Assembly (NCBI RefSeq): GCF_028553765.1
Contig: NZ_CP067134.1
Location: 3,267,001 to 3,331,000 of the forward strand
From: Paracoccus stylophorae
Lineage (GTDB): Bacteria > Pseudomonadota > Alphaproteobacteria > Rhodobacterales > Rhodobacteraceae
Direction of reading: 5' to 3'
Length of the DNA stretch: 64,000 nucleotides
Shown: piece after piece, positions 20,428-30,411 of the stretch
Layout: every line of letters begins with the position of its first letter
How positions within the stretch are numbered: the first letter of the stretch is position 1
The notes under the pieces: model-generated
The model's input: the letters and a program-made list of their open reading frames with translations, nothing else
Database searches by the model: none
What the model was told of the DNA's origin: nothing
Made by a program: the position numbers and the translations under genes

Positions 20428-21591
20428 TCAGTAAGAGTGGCTGTCGGGGTCGGACACGTCGTCTTCGGTCACCTTGCCCCACAACACGCGATAGACCCAG
20501 GCGGTATAGGCCAGGATCATCGGCAAGAAGATCACCGTCGCCATCAGCATCACGAACAGCGTCTGATGCGAGGACGAGGCATCCCAGATCGTCAGCGAGC
20601 TGTGGGGGTCGGTGGTCGAGGGCAGCAGGAACGGATAGATCGTCAGCCCCACCGAGGAGATCATGCCGAACACCGCCATCTTGGACCAGCCCAGCGGCGA
20701 AAGTTCCCCGCCAGACCGCAGCGCGCGCCACGCCATCGCGGTGCCCACGAACCCCATCACCGGCGCGATGGCGATCCACGGCCGGTCGGCATAGGCCGAC
20801 AGCCAGCTGCCGCCATGGATCACGGTGCTGGCCAGCGGGTTCGAGGGGGCGTCGCGCAGCGGCGCCTGGGCCAGCGCATAACCCTCGATCCCGAAGGCCA
20901 GCCACAGCCCGGCCAGCGCGTATCCCGCCAGCACAAGCATCGCCGCCACGCTGCCATAGCGGCGGGCGCGGTCGGCAATCGCGCCTTCGGTCTTCAGCAC
21001 GATCCAGCCCGCGCCGTGCACGATCAGCATCGCCAGCGACACCGCCCCGCAGAGCAGCGCGAAAGGCCGCAGCAGGCCGAAGAACTTGCCGAACGGTCCG
21101 CCGTCATAGATCGAGTGCAGATCCGGCGTCAGGTGAAACGGCACGCCCAGAAGCACATTGCCGACCGCCACCCCGAACAGCGCCGCGGGCACCGCGCCGC
21201 CGAAGAACAGTGCCCAGTCCCACCGCGCGCGCCATGTCGCATCCTCGCGTTTCGACCGGAACTTGAACGCGACCGGCCGCACGATCAGCGCGGCGAGGAT
21301 GGCGAACATCGCCAGATAGAACCCCGAGAAGCTGACCGCGTAAAGCGGCGGGAAGGCGGCAAAGATCGCCCCGCCGCCCAGGATGAACCAGACCTGATTC
21401 CCCTCCCACACGGGGCCGACGGTGTTGATGACGACGCGGCGTTCGACATCGTTGCGCGCCACGAAGGGCAGCAGCGTGCCGGTGCCCAGATCGAAGCCGT
21501 CGGTCAGCGCGAAGGCGATCAGCAGCGTGCCCAGAAGCAGCCACCAGATCAGGCGCAGAGAGTCGAACGAGATCAGTTCATGCAGGATCAT
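20428..21591 (-). CDS. cydB: Cytochrome bd ubiquinol oxidase subunit II
   Basis: 387 residues and eight to nine membrane helices, the CydB half of the cytochrome bd quinol oxidase. Family motifs: LIWWLLLGTLLIAFALTDGFDLG near the N-terminus, NTVGPVWEGNQVWFILGGG, and a late FPPLY. The product supports respiration at low oxygen. The ATG at 21591 sits four bases before the cydA stop, so translation is coupled; the open frame to 21612 would overlap cydA more. Confidence 0.95.
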   Translation of the reverse strand: MILHELISFDSLRLIWWLLLGTLLIAFALTDGFDLGTGTLLPFVARNDVERRVVINTVGPVWEGNQVWFILGGGAIFAAFPPLYAVSFSGFYLAMFAILAALIVRPVAFKFRSKREDATWRARWDWALFFGGAVPAALFGVAVGNVLLGVPFHLTPDLHSIYDGGPFGKFFGLLRPFALLCGAVSLAMLIVHGAGWIVLKTEGAIADRARRYGSVAAMLVLAGYALAGLWLAFGIEGYALAQAPLRDAPSNPLASTVIHGGSWLSAYADRPWIAIAPVMGFVGTAMAWRALRSGGELSPLGWSKMAVFGMISSVGLTIYPFLLPSTTDPHSSLTIWDASSSHQTLFVMLMATVIFLPMILAYTAWVYRVLWGKVTEDDVSDPDSHSY

Positions 21592-21595
21592 GGTG

Positions 21596-23176
21596 TCACT
21601 CGGCCGGGGCAAGGCGGGCGCGATGCGCCGCGTTCCAGTCTTCGGTCAGCTGCACATCCTCGGTCGGTCCCTTGCGGATGAAGTGCAGCAGCAGGCGGAT
21701 CTCGATCAGGAACAGCACGGTGTAGAAGGTCGCGAACCCGGCGATGGTCAGCAGAAGTTCGGTGACCGACAGGGCGCTGACCGACATCGCGGTGGGCAGG
21801 ATGCCGTCCACGGTCCAGGGCTGGCGGCCGTATTCGGCCACGATCCAGCCAAGCTCGGCCGCGATCCAGGGCGCGGGGATCATCAGCACCGCCGCGCGCA
21901 GCGCCCAGCGCGGATAGCGGCCGCCGCGGAACGAGGACTGGACGAAGAAATAGCCCATCGTCGCGATGAACAGGAAGCCCAGCCCCACCATGATCCGGAA
22001 GGACCAGAACAGCGGCCAGACATGCGGGACGGTGTCCCCCGCCGCCTGCACGATCTGCGCCTGCGACGCCTGTCGCGGATCGTCCAGATAGCGGCGCAGC
22101 AGCAGGGCGTATCCCAGATCGTCGGAATGTTCCTCGAATCGCTGCATCACGGCGCTGTCGGTCGCCTCGCGGTCCTGCTGGATGGTCATCAGCGCGTCAT
22201 AGGCGATCAGGCCCGACCGGATGCGGCGTTCGGCCTCGGCCTCAAGCTGGGCGATGCCCGGCAATTCCTCGGTCAGCGAGCGGGTGCCGATCAGGCCCAT
22301 GACGTAAGGGACGTGGATGGCCCATTTCGTCTCGCGCGCCTGCTGGTCGGGGATGCCGATCAGGGTGAAGGGGGCGGGGGCGGGTTCGGTTTCCCACATC
22401 GCCTCGATCGCGGCCAGTTTCATCTTCTGGTTCAGCCCGGCGTCGTATCCCGATTCGTCGCCCAGCACGACGACCGACAGCGCCGAGGCAAGCCCGAAGC
22501 TGGCGGCGACGGCGATCGAGCGGCGGGCCAGCGCGATGTGGCGGCCGTGCAGCAGGAACCACGCCGAGACGCCGAGGACGAACACCGAGGCGGTGACATA
22601 GCCGGCGCTGACGGTGTGGACGAACTTGGCCTGGGCCACGGTGTTGAACATCACGTCGTAGAAGCTGGTCATCTCCATCCGCATGGTCAGCGGGTTGAAT
22701 TCGGCGCCCACCGGGTTCTGCATCCAGCCATTGGCGATCAGGATCCACAGCGCCGAGAAGTTCGAGCCGATGGCCACCAGCCAGCCGACGACCAGATGGC
22801 CCACCTTGGACAGCCGGTCCCAGCCAAAGAACCACAGGCCGACGAAGGTGGCTTCAAGGAAGAAGGCCATCAGCCCCTCGATCGCCAGGGGCGCGCCGAA
22901 GATGTCGCCGACATAGTGGCTGTAATAGGACCAGTTCATGCCGAACTGGAATTCCATCACGACGCCGGTGGCCACGCCCATGGCGAAGTTAATGCCGAAC
23001 AGCAGGCCCCAGAACTTGGTCATCTGTCGCCAGATCGGGCGGTCGGTCATGACATAGACCGTCTCCATGATCGCGACCAGGATCGACAGGCCCAGCGTCA
23101 GGGGAACGAACAGAAAGTGATAAAGCGCGGTCATCGCGAATTGCAGCCGCGACAGCTCGACAACACCGATATCCAT
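21596..23176 (-). CDS. cydA: Cytochrome bd ubiquinol oxidase subunit I
   Basis: 526 residues, catalytic subunit carrying haems b558, b595 and d. H20 (E. coli H19) in the FAMTALYHF segment, the AKFVHTVSAGY histidine and the Q-loop (about 250-390) are present. The Q-loop is long, so this is the E. coli-like L type rather than the CIO/short type. Uses ubiquinol to reduce oxygen at the membrane. Heads the cydA-cydB-cydX operon; no cydDC haem exporter lies within the window. No FNR box was seen in the 168-base upstream gap. Confidence 0.96.
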   Translation of the reverse strand: MDIGVVELSRLQFAMTALYHFLFVPLTLGLSILVAIMETVYVMTDRPIWRQMTKFWGLLFGINFAMGVATGVVMEFQFGMNWSYYSHYVGDIFGAPLAIEGLMAFFLEATFVGLWFFGWDRLSKVGHLVVGWLVAIGSNFSALWILIANGWMQNPVGAEFNPLTMRMEMTSFYDVMFNTVAQAKFVHTVSAGYVTASVFVLGVSAWFLLHGRHIALARRSIAVAASFGLASALSVVVLGDESGYDAGLNQKMKLAAIEAMWETEPAPAPFTLIGIPDQQARETKWAIHVPYVMGLIGTRSLTEELPGIAQLEAEAERRIRSGLIAYDALMTIQQDREATDSAVMQRFEEHSDDLGYALLLRRYLDDPRQASQAQIVQAAGDTVPHVWPLFWSFRIMVGLGFLFIATMGYFFVQSSFRGGRYPRWALRAAVLMIPAPWIAAELGWIVAEYGRQPWTVDGILPTAMSVSALSVTELLLTIAGFATFYTVLFLIEIRLLLHFIRKGPTEDVQLTEDWNAAHRARLAPAE

Positions 23177-23306
23177 CTGCGCGTTCCTTCATGCCGGTCG
23201 CGCGGAGATTAGCAGAACGTCCCGCCGACCGACAGGGCGCAGCGCGCGGCATGCGGCCGCGCGACGGCTTGTCGCATCGCGTTTCGGGAATATGTGGGCG
23301 GCGGGA

Positions 23307-23328
23307 CGCACCTGCCGCGGCGGGTGCG
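23307..23328. terminator. Hairpin between the Lrp-domain gene and cydA
   Basis: An almost perfect 22-base inverted repeat (CGCACCTGCCG / CGGCGGGTGCG, one mismatch), 17 bases after the stop of the minus-strand 78-residue gene. No T tract. Candidate transcript end. Confidence 0.45.
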
Positions 23329-23344
23329 GGGTCGGCGGGCGCGA

Positions 23345-23581
23345 TCAGAAGGCGCGGAAGGTCATCGTGGTCAGGGTGCGGCTGATATGGGGGATGTCGA
23401 ACAGCCGGTCCGACAGGAAGCGGCCGACATCCGCCTCTTCCGGGATATAGACCTTGGCCAGCAAATCGTAATCGCCCGAGGTCGAATAGAGTTCGCTGAC
23501 CACCTCGCGGTCATAGATCGCATCGGCAACCTCGTAGGTCTTGCCGGGTTCGCAGCGGAACTGAACGAAGACGGGACGCAT
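23345..23581 (-). CDS. Stand-alone Lrp/AsnC ligand-binding (RAM) domain protein
   Basis: 78 residues covering only the RAM/AsnC effector domain (start MRPVFVQFRCEPGKTYEV; SGDYDLLAKVYIP). No helix-turn-helix is present. Such single-domain proteins are known in archaea and bacteria and may bind amino acids or mix with full-length Lrp oligomers. It follows a MATE exporter by 57 bases on the same strand, so the pair may be cotranscribed, and precedes cydA in the same direction. Function not known. Confidence 0.82.
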   Translation of the reverse strand: MRPVFVQFRCEPGKTYEVADAIYDREVVSELYSTSGDYDLLAKVYIPEEADVGRFLSDRLFDIPHISRTLTTMTFRAF

Positions 23582-23638
23582 GGGGCCTCCTGTGCGGCGG
23601 ATGGGCGGATGGGTGGCGCAAGACCCGGTTGGCGCAGG

Positions 23639-25015
23639 TTAGACCGGCACCGGCTGCGGGGTCCAGTCCCCGCGTCGCCAGCCGCGCCAGAACCGGATCA
23701 GCAGCAGCACCGCCGCCACCGACAGGCCCGCGACCAGCCCCAGCCACAATCCGCGCGCCCCCAGCCCCAGCGGAAAGGCCAGCCCCCAGGCAATGGGCAT
23801 GCCGACCACCCAATAGCTGAAGCCCGCGATCCACATCGGCACCCGCGTGTCGTGCACGCCGCGCAGCAGGCCCAGCGCCACCACCTGCAACGCATCGGTC
23901 AGCTGGAACAGCGCGGCATAGAACAGCAGCATCGTGCCGATGGCGACGATGGCGGGCGTCTGCGGATCGGCGGGGTCCAGATACATCCGCACCAGCGGTT
24001 CGGGAAAGACCAGATACAGCACCACCGCGAACACCGCGAACCCCAGCGACATGGCCGTGACCGTCACCGCCGCATCGCGCATCCATTGCGCGTCGCCCCG
24101 CCCCTTGGCCTGCCCGATGCGCACGGTCGCCGCGTTCGACAGGCCCAGATGCGCCATGAAGGTGATCGAGGCGATCTGGATGGCGATGCCGTGGGCGGCC
24201 AGTTCGCGCGTGCCGATCCAGCCCATCATCACGTTCGAGGCGACGAACAGCCCGCCCTCGGCCAGCATGGTCACGCCGATCGGCAGACCCAGCCAGAAGA
24301 TCGCCCGGAAGGCCGGCCAGTCGGGCCGCCAGAATCGCTGGAACAGATTGTATTTGCGCGCCATCGGCAGCCACGACGCATAGAGCACGAGCATCGCAAG
24401 CTGGCTGACCTGCACCGACAGGCTGGCCAGCGCCGCGCCCTGCACGCCCAGTTCGGGCGCGCCCAGATTGCCGAAGATGAACACCCAGTTCATCGCCACG
24501 TTCAGCGGCAGGCCGGCCAGCGTCACCCACATCACCACCTGCGTGCGTTCCAGCGCCGCCAGATACGAATTCAGCGTCAGCCCGCCCAGCATCGGCAGCA
24601 GGCCCCAGCCGGCGATGCGCAGATAATCCTGCGCCAGTTCCGAGATGCGCGGCGTCTGGCCCAGCGCCAGCAGGATCGGTTCGGAAAACCACATCAGCGG
24701 CATGACCAGAAGCGAAAAGATCCCCGACAGCCACAGCGCCATGCGGGCGCCGCGCCGCACCTCGGTCTCGTCGCCGCGCGCGATGCTGGTGGCGATCAGC
24801 CCCATCACCCCGGTGCCGAACCCCATGCCCAGAAAGAACAGGATGATCAGAAACGAGGTCGCGATGACCAGCGCCGCCAGTTCCTCGACCCCGTACCAGC
24901 CGATCATGACGGTGTCGCTGACGCCGATGGCCATGCGCGCCAGATGGCTGCCGATCAGCGGCAGGCCCAGCGACAGGGTCGCCACGACATGGGGACGATA
25001 GCGCAAGCGGAACAT
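23639..25015 (-). CDS. MATE family efflux transporter
   Basis: 458 residues, twelve membrane helices in two bundles, with family features such as SLGLPLIGSHLARMAIGVSD at the N-terminus and ALGLLRGVHDTRVPM in the second half, close to NorM-type transporters. Exports cationic drugs or metabolites in exchange for sodium or protons; substrate unknown. The frame is open upstream to 25261, but the ATG at 25015 with GGGA five bases upstream gives the usual N-terminus. Divergent from cfa. Confidence 0.92.
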   Translation of the reverse strand: MFRLRYRPHVVATLSLGLPLIGSHLARMAIGVSDTVMIGWYGVEELAALVIATSFLIILFFLGMGFGTGVMGLIATSIARGDETEVRRGARMALWLSGIFSLLVMPLMWFSEPILLALGQTPRISELAQDYLRIAGWGLLPMLGGLTLNSYLAALERTQVVMWVTLAGLPLNVAMNWVFIFGNLGAPELGVQGAALASLSVQVSQLAMLVLYASWLPMARKYNLFQRFWRPDWPAFRAIFWLGLPIGVTMLAEGGLFVASNVMMGWIGTRELAAHGIAIQIASITFMAHLGLSNAATVRIGQAKGRGDAQWMRDAAVTVTAMSLGFAVFAVVLYLVFPEPLVRMYLDPADPQTPAIVAIGTMLLFYAALFQLTDALQVVALGLLRGVHDTRVPMWIAGFSYWVVGMPIAWGLAFPLGLGARGLWLGLVAGLSVAAVLLLIRFWRGWRRGDWTPQPVPV

Positions 25016-25259
25016 CACCGTCCCATAGCCGCGTCGCAGCCGGCCGGCAATCGGGGGCAGGATGCGCGGCGCGGAAAGCCGCCCGGATGCCGTCCTGCGC
25101 GGCGGCGGGACCATTGCCGGGTCATCGCCGGGCTTGCAAAAAACGCGCGCGCGCGTGAACCTTTCGGTCGCGGAAATGTTGCACCTTGTGCATTCGATGA
25201 TGCGCCCCTTGCAGTCGCGGACGCATCGCTTCGGGTCATGGCTGCGGGAGGGGGATGCC

Positions 25260-26603
25260 ATGAACAGGCTTCTTCACGGCTTTCTTGCCAAATTCATCGC
25301 CAAGGGCGATCTGACGATCATCGACCATACCGGCCGCGCCGAGCGGTTCGGCGACGGGTCGGGGCAAAAGCTGGTCGTGCGCTTCAACAGCGCCGCGGCC
25401 GAACGCGCCGCCGCCGCCAATCCCGCGCTGAAACTGGGCGAGGGATACATGGAGGGCGAGATCGACATGCTGGAAGGCACGGTCTTCGATCTCATCATGC
25501 TGGCCCATGCCAATGCCGGGCGCGGATTGATGCCGGCGGTCTGGATGAAGGCGTTCGAGCGGATGCGGATCGCCACAAGGCGGCTGAGCCAGATCAACAC
25601 GCCGCTGATCTCGCGCGGGAATGTGCGCCGGCATTACGACCTGTCCGCCGATCTGTATCGCAGCTTTCTTGACCCCGACATGCAGTATTCCTGCGCCTAT
25701 TTCCCCACGCCCGACATCACGCTGGCCAGGGCGCAGCTGCTGAAGAAGCGCCATATCGCGGCCAAGATGCTGCTGACGGACGGGATGGACGTTCTGGACA
25801 TCGGCTGCGGCTGGGGCGGCATGGCGCTGTATCTGGCGCAGGTGGCGGGCGCGCGGGTCGATGGCGTCACCCTGTCGCGCGAACAGCTTGCCGTGGCGCA
25901 ACGGCGCGCGCGGCACGACGGCGTGGGCGGCCGAGCGTCGTTTCATTTGCAGGATTACCGCGACATCGACCGGGATTACGACCGGATCGTGTCGGTCGGC
26001 ATGTTCGAGCATGTCGGCATCAACCATTACCACAGCTTCTTTGCCAGCGCCGCCCGTCTGCTGCGGCCGGACGGCAAGATGCTGTTGCACACGATCGGGC
26101 GCGCCAGCCCGCCGGGGGCCACCAATCCATTCCTGCGCCGCTATATCTTTCCCGGCGGCTATATCCCGGCCCTGTCCGAGGTCATGCGCGCGGTCGAGAA
26201 ATCGGGGCTGTTCGTCACCGATATCGAGATCCTGCGCCTGCATTACGCCGAGACGCTGAAGGCGTGGCGCAGCGCCTTCATGGCCAATCGCGACCGGATG
26301 AAGGAGCTGTATGACGAGGCGTTTTGCCGCATGTGGGAGTTTTACCTGGCCGGCAGCGAGGCATCGTTCCGCGAAGGCGACATGGTGGTGTTTCAGCTTC
26401 AGCTGGCCCATGGCGCCGACGAGGTGCCCGTCACCCGCGACTATATCGCGCGGGCCGAGGAGCGGCTGGCCGGGCTTGAGGCGGAACGCGGCCTGCCGCC
26501 CCCCGCATGGCCCGAGGACTGGCCCGAGAACTGGCTGGAAGGCGGCCGGCTGGCCCCGCCCGAACCGGACGTCCGCCCCGCACGCGGCGCGGCGACGGGC
26601 TGA
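25260..26603 (+). CDS. cfa: Cyclopropane-fatty-acyl-phospholipid synthase
   Basis: 447 residues. Adds a methylene bridge across unsaturated acyl chains of membrane phospholipid using S-adenosylmethionine. The SAM site VLDIGCGWGGMALYLA lies at about 180-195, preceded by the HYDLS and YSCAYF motifs; FEHVGINHY and YIFPGGYIP complete the family set. A GGGAGGGGG stretch about five bases before the ATG is a strong ribosome site. The last 30 residues are a proline-rich tail beyond the conserved domain. Divergent from the MATE gene, 244 bases apart. Confidence 0.92.
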   Translation: MNRLLHGFLAKFIAKGDLTIIDHTGRAERFGDGSGQKLVVRFNSAAAERAAAANPALKLGEGYMEGEIDMLEGTVFDLIMLAHANAGRGLMPAVWMKAFERMRIATRRLSQINTPLISRGNVRRHYDLSADLYRSFLDPDMQYSCAYFPTPDITLARAQLLKKRHIAAKMLLTDGMDVLDIGCGWGGMALYLAQVAGARVDGVTLSREQLAVAQRRARHDGVGGRASFHLQDYRDIDRDYDRIVSVGMFEHVGINHYHSFFASAARLLRPDGKMLLHTIGRASPPGATNPFLRRYIFPGGYIPALSEVMRAVEKSGLFVTDIEILRLHYAETLKAWRSAFMANRDRMKELYDEAFCRMWEFYLAGSEASFREGDMVVFQLQLAHGADEVPVTRDYIARAEERLAGLEAERGLPPPAWPEDWPENWLEGGRLAPPEPDVRPARGAATG

Positions 26604-26615
26604 GGGCGAAAGGGC

Positions 26616-26639
26616 GCGGGCGGGCGCGCCCCTGCCCGC
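26616..26639 (+). terminator. Hairpin after cfa
   Basis: GCGGGC at 26616 pairs with GCCCGC ending at 26639, with an inner GGG/CCC and a 2-base bulge. It sits between the cfa stop and pyrB. Moderate stem without a T tract. Confidence 0.4.
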
Positions 26640-26702
26640 TTGCCGCACCGGGCGGCTTCTGCGATAGAAGGGGCGTTTCGTCCCCGCCCAAAGGCCGCCG
26701 CC

Positions 26703-27665
26703 ATGACCTTTCGCGCCCGACATCTTCTGGGCATCGACCATCTTGCGCCGCCCGACATCGTGCAACTGCTTGATCTGGCCGAGACCTATGTGGCGCTGAA
26801 CCGCCGCACGGTCAAACATTCCGACGCCCTGGCGGGCATGACCCAGATCAACATGTTCTTCGAGAACTCGACCCGGACGCAGGCCAGTTTCGAACTGGCC
26901 GGCAAAAGGCTGGGGGCCGACGTGATGAACATGGCGATGGCGCAATCCAGCGTGAAGAAGGGCGAGACGCTGATCGACACGGCGCTGACGCTGAACGCGA
27001 TGCAGCCCGACCTGCTGGTCGTGCGCCATCCCCATTCCGGCGCGGTGAACCTGCTGGCCGAAAAGGTGACCTGCGCGGTGATCAACGCCGGCGACGGGCG
27101 GCACGAACACCCCACCCAGGCGCTGCTGGACGCGCTGACGATACGGCGCGCCAAGGGGCGGCTGCACCGGCTGACCATCGCGATCTGTGGCGACATCGCC
27201 CACAGCCGGGTGGCACGCTCGAACCTGATCCTGCTGGGCAAGATGGAAAACCGCATCCGGCTGATCGGCCCCGCGACGCTGATGCCCGCGGGCGCAGCCC
27301 AGATGGGGGTCGAGGTGTTCGAGGACATGCGCGAGGGTCTGAAGGGCGCCGATGTTGTGATGATGCTGCGGCTGCAACGCGAACGGATGGATGGCGGCTT
27401 CATCCCGTCGGAACGTGAATATTACCACCGCTGGGGGCTGGACGCGGCCAAGCTGTCGCTGGCCGCAGGCGACGCCATCGTCATGCATCCCGGCCCGATG
27501 AATCGCGGCGTCGAGATCGACGGCACGCTGGCCGACGACATCAACCGCAGCGTGATTCAGGACCAGGTCGAGATGGGCGTGGCCGTCCGCATGGCCGCGC
27601 TGGACCTGCTGGCCCGCAACCTGCGCGCCGAACGCGGCGCGGCCGCAGCGGGGGTGATGGTGTGA
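26703..27665 (+). CDS. pyrB: Aspartate carbamoyltransferase catalytic subunit
   Basis: Joins carbamoyl phosphate to aspartate, the committed step of pyrimidine synthesis. 320 residues. The carbamoyl-phosphate loop [20 protein letters not shown] and the [10 protein letters not shown] motif are intact. The ATG at 26703 heads a three-gene unit; the last codons overlap the GTG start of the dihydroorotase-like gene. No regulatory PyrI gene is present, so it likely belongs to the class that forms a complex with a DHOase-like partner. Confidence 0.95.
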   Translation: MTFRARHLLGIDHLAPPDIVQLLDLAETYVALNRRTVKHSDALAGMTQINMFFENSTRTQASFELAGKRLGADVMNMAMAQSSVKKGETLIDTALTLNAMQPDLLVVRHPHSGAVNLLAEKVTCAVINAGDGRHEHPTQALLDALTIRRAKGRLHRLTIAICGDIAHSRVARSNLILLGKMENRIRLIGPATLMPAGAAQMGVEVFEDMREGLKGADVVMMLRLQRERMDGGFIPSEREYYHRWGLDAAKLSLAAGDAIVMHPGPMNRGVEIDGTLADDINRSVIQDQVEMGVAVRMAALDLLARNLRAERGAAAAGVMV

Positions 27666-28945
27666 GCGCGACGCTGTTTGCCAACGCCCGCCTGATCGAC
27701 CCGGAGACCGGCAGCGACGCGCCCGGCAGCCTGCTGGTGCGCGACGGGCGGATCGTGGGTGCGGGTGCGCCGGGTGAGGCCGCGCCGGAAGGTGCCGCCG
27801 TGATCGACTGTCGGGGTCGGGCGCTGGCGCCGGGGCTGGTCGATTGGGGCGTCAAGATCGGCGAGCCGGGCGAGCGGCACAAGGAAAGCGTGCGCAGCGC
27901 CGGGCTGGCCGCGGCGGCGGGCGGGGTCACGACGCTGATCGCGCGGCCCGATACGCTGCCGCCGATCGACACGCCGGAATCGCTGGAATTCGTCACCCGT
28001 CGCGCCGCCGACGCGGCGGTGAACATCCGTCACATGGCGGCGCTGACCAAGGCGCGCGAGGGGCGCGAGATGGTCGAGATCGGGTTTCTGACCGATCTGG
28101 GCGCGGTGGCCTTTACCGATGGCGTGCGCGTCGTCACCGACACGCGGGTGCTGTCGCGGGCGATGATCTATGCCCGCGGGTTGAACGCGCTGATCGTGGG
28201 GCATCCGCAGGATGCGGGGCTGTCGCGCGGCGCGGCGGCGACCGGGGGCAAGTTCGCGTCGCTTTACGGCATCCCCTCGGTCTCGCCCATGGCCGAGGTG
28301 ATGGGGCTGGATCGCGACCTGTCGCTGGTGGCGATGACCGGCTGCCGCTGGCACGCCGACCAGATCACCGTGGCCGCCGCCCTGCCGGCGCTGGACCGGG
28401 CGCGGCAGGCGGGGCTGGACGTGACCGCCGGGATCTCGATCCACCACCTGACGCTGAACGAGTTCGACGTGGGCGATTACCGCACCTTTTTCCGCTTCAC
28501 CCCGCCCCTGCGGTCTGAAGACGACCGGCAGGCGATGGTGCAGGCGGTGGCCGACGGGGCCATCGACGTGATCGCCAGTTTCCACACCCCGCAGGACGAG
28601 GAATCCAAGCGCCTGCCCTTCGAGGCGGCGGCGCCGGGCGCGGTCGGGTTGCAGACGCTGCTGCCCGCCGCGATGCGGCTGTATCACCAGGGCGGGCTGA
28701 GCCTGCCGCAACTGTGGCGGGCGATGTCGCTGAACCCCGCACGCCGGCTGGGCCTGCCGTCCGGGCGGCTGTCTGCGGGCGCGCCGGCCGATCTGGTGCT
28801 GTTCGATCCCGACGCGCCCTTCGTGCTGGACCGTTTCACCCTGCTGTCGAAATCGAAGAACACCCCGTTCGACGGCGCGCGGATGCAGGGGCGGGTGCTG
28901 GGCACATGGGTCGCCGGACAGCGGGTCTTCGGAGAAGGCGCATGA
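27662..28945 (+). CDS. Dihydroorotase-like protein, probably non-catalytic
   Basis: 427 residues of the amidohydrolase fold, starting with a GTG four bases inside the pyrB stop. The usual metal ligands of an active dihydroorotase, His-x-His after PGLVD, are replaced ([12 protein letters not shown], so G63 and K65), and the late catalytic Asp region reads [12 protein letters not shown] instead of a TDHAPH-type motif. The conserved SIHHLTLNE remains. It therefore looks like PyrC'/PyrX, which in Pseudomonas and others is a structural partner needed for aspartate carbamoyltransferase assembly. The true dihydroorotase must be elsewhere. Confidence 0.82.
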   Translation: MSATLFANARLIDPETGSDAPGSLLVRDGRIVGAGAPGEAAPEGAAVIDCRGRALAPGLVDWGVKIGEPGERHKESVRSAGLAAAAGGVTTLIARPDTLPPIDTPESLEFVTRRAADAAVNIRHMAALTKAREGREMVEIGFLTDLGAVAFTDGVRVVTDTRVLSRAMIYARGLNALIVGHPQDAGLSRGAAATGGKFASLYGIPSVSPMAEVMGLDRDLSLVAMTGCRWHADQITVAAALPALDRARQAGLDVTAGISIHHLTLNEFDVGDYRTFFRFTPPLRSEDDRQAMVQAVADGAIDVIASFHTPQDEESKRLPFEAAAPGAVGLQTLLPAAMRLYHQGGLSLPQLWRAMSLNPARRLGLPSGRLSAGAPADLVLFDPDAPFVLDRFTLLSKSKNTPFDGARMQGRVLGTWVAGQRVFGEGA

Positions 28946-29532
28946 GCCTGATGCTGTGGACCGTTATGGGCTATCTGCTGGGGTCGATCCCCTTCGGATT
29001 GGTGATCGCGCGGGTCCTGGGTCTGGGCGATCTGCGCCGGATCGGGTCGGGCAATATCGGCGCGACCAACGTGCTGCGCACCGGCAACAGGCCGGCGGCG
29101 CTGGCAACCCTGCTGCTGGATTCGGGCAAGGGCGCCATCGCGGTGCTGCTGGCGCGGCATTTCGGCGGCGAGACGGCGGCGATCCTGGCCGGCGGCGCGG
29201 CGTTTCTGGGCCATTGCTTTCCGGTCTGGCTGGGCTTTCGCGGCGGCAAGGGCGTGGCCACCTTTCTGGGCACGGTGATCGCGCTGCACTGGCCCCTGGG
29301 GCTGGCCGCCTGCGCGATCTGGCTGCTGACGGCCGCCATCAGCCGCATCAGCAGCCTGTCGGCGCTGATGGCGGCGGCGCTGACACCGGTTCTTGCCTGG
29401 GCGATGGGGCGGGCCGATCTGATCCTGGTCAGCCTGTTCATGGCGGCGCTGATCTTTCTGCGCCACCGCGCCAACATCGCCCGGCTGCTGGACGGGTCCG
29501 AGCCGCGTCTGGGCCGGAAATCGCCGCGATAG
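28942..29532 (+). CDS. plsY: Glycerol-3-phosphate acyltransferase PlsY
   Basis: Integral membrane acyltransferase that transfers the acyl group from acyl-phosphate to glycerol-3-phosphate, the first step of phospholipid synthesis. 196 residues, about five helices. Motifs present: GSIPFGLVIAR, IGSGNIGATNVLR, the phosphate-binding DSGKGAIAVLLA and FRGGKGVATFLG. The ATG overlaps the stop of the preceding gene (ATGA), so pyrB-pyrC'-plsY form one transcript. Confidence 0.95.
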   Translation: MSLMLWTVMGYLLGSIPFGLVIARVLGLGDLRRIGSGNIGATNVLRTGNRPAALATLLLDSGKGAIAVLLARHFGGETAAILAGGAAFLGHCFPVWLGFRGGKGVATFLGTVIALHWPLGLAACAIWLLTAAISRISSLSALMAAALTPVLAWAMGRADLILVSLFMAALIFLRHRANIARLLDGSEPRLGRKSPR

Positions 29533-29574
29533 ACCCCTTTGCGGTCCGCGCCGGACGCGCAGAACGGAGCAGCC

Positions 29575-30411
29575 ATGCAGATCGAAAAACCCTCCGAAGC
29601 CGAGCTGGAACGATTGCGGCGGGGCGAGTTGCCGGACGGGAACATGTGGTGGTCCTGGTGGGGCGGGTTCCGCAATTTCGGGGACTGGATCGGCCCCTAT
29701 CTCTATCGCAAGCGGACCGGCACCGATCCGCGATTCTGCGCGCCAGGTCATGTCCCCGAGGGGATCACCGTGCATTTCACCTGCGGCAGCATCATCCAGA
29801 AGATCCGCCGCAAGAACCGCGCCGAGATCTGGGGCAGCGGCATCAAGACGCCGGACGATTTCTTCATGCGGCCCAAGGCGGTTCACGCGGTTCGCGGGCC
29901 GCTGACGCAGCAGGTGATCGCGCGGCGCGGGTTCGATGTGCCGGACGTCATGGGCGATCCGGGGCTGTGTCTGCCGCATTTCTATCGGCCCGCGGATCCG
30001 GTCAAGACGCACCGGCTGGCGATCGTTCCGCATTTCTATGATTTGCCGTTCTGGCAGCGCAACATGGGGCTTTTGCCCGACGATGTGCGCATCATCGACC
30101 TGCGGCAGCCGGTCGAGCAGGTGGTGGACCATATTGCGGCAAGCGAGGCTGTGCTGTCGTCGTCGCTGCACGGGATCATCGAATCCCACGCCTATGGCGT
30201 TCCTTGCGGATGGCTGGCGTCGTTTTCCGCCGAGCTGATGGAAAACGATTTCAAGTTTCAGGATTATTTCAGGTCGGTCGGGATGGAGGGGATGACGCGA
30301 ATCAAGATCCGCCTGCCCTTCGACAGCGCCGATTACCGGCAGGATCTGAGCCTGCCCGATGCCGACCTGACCGCGATCGGTGACAGGCTGCTGGCGGTGT
30401 GTCCGTTCTGA
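29575..30411 (+). CDS. Polysaccharide pyruvyl transferase family protein
   Basis: 278 residues. Early NFGDWIGPYLYRK and the late SSLHGIIESHAYGVPCGWL segment fit the PS_pyruv_trans family, which adds pyruvate ketals to exopolysaccharide or wall sugars. The central VMGDPGLCLPHFY is also typical. The acceptor is unknown and no glycan cluster surrounds it; the gene sits alone. GGAG six bases ahead of the ATG sets the start. Its 3' end overlaps the written 3' end of the convergent gene by about 79 bases. Confidence 0.8.
   Translation: MQIEKPSEAELERLRRGELPDGNMWWSWWGGFRNFGDWIGPYLYRKRTGTDPRFCAPGHVPEGITVHFTCGSIIQKIRRKNRAEIWGSGIKTPDDFFMRPKAVHAVRGPLTQQVIARRGFDVPDVMGDPGLCLPHFYRPADPVKTHRLAIVPHFYDLPFWQRNMGLLPDDVRIIDLRQPVEQVVDHIAASEAVLSSSLHGIIESHAYGVPCGWLASFSAELMENDFKFQDYFRSVGMEGMTRIKIRLPFDSADYRQDLSLPDADLTAIGDRLLAVCPF

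Noticed and set aside
23177..23344. An FNR-like or ArcA-type box upstream of cydA
   Set aside because: No TTGAT-N4-ATCAA or close match seen in the 168-base gap.
25143..25190. A GAAC-N16-TGTT arrangement upstream of cfa, like an ECF15 (EcfG) promoter, after an alternating CG run
   Set aside because: One mismatch in each box and no independent support; Rhodobacteraceae often lack that system. Not strong enough to list.
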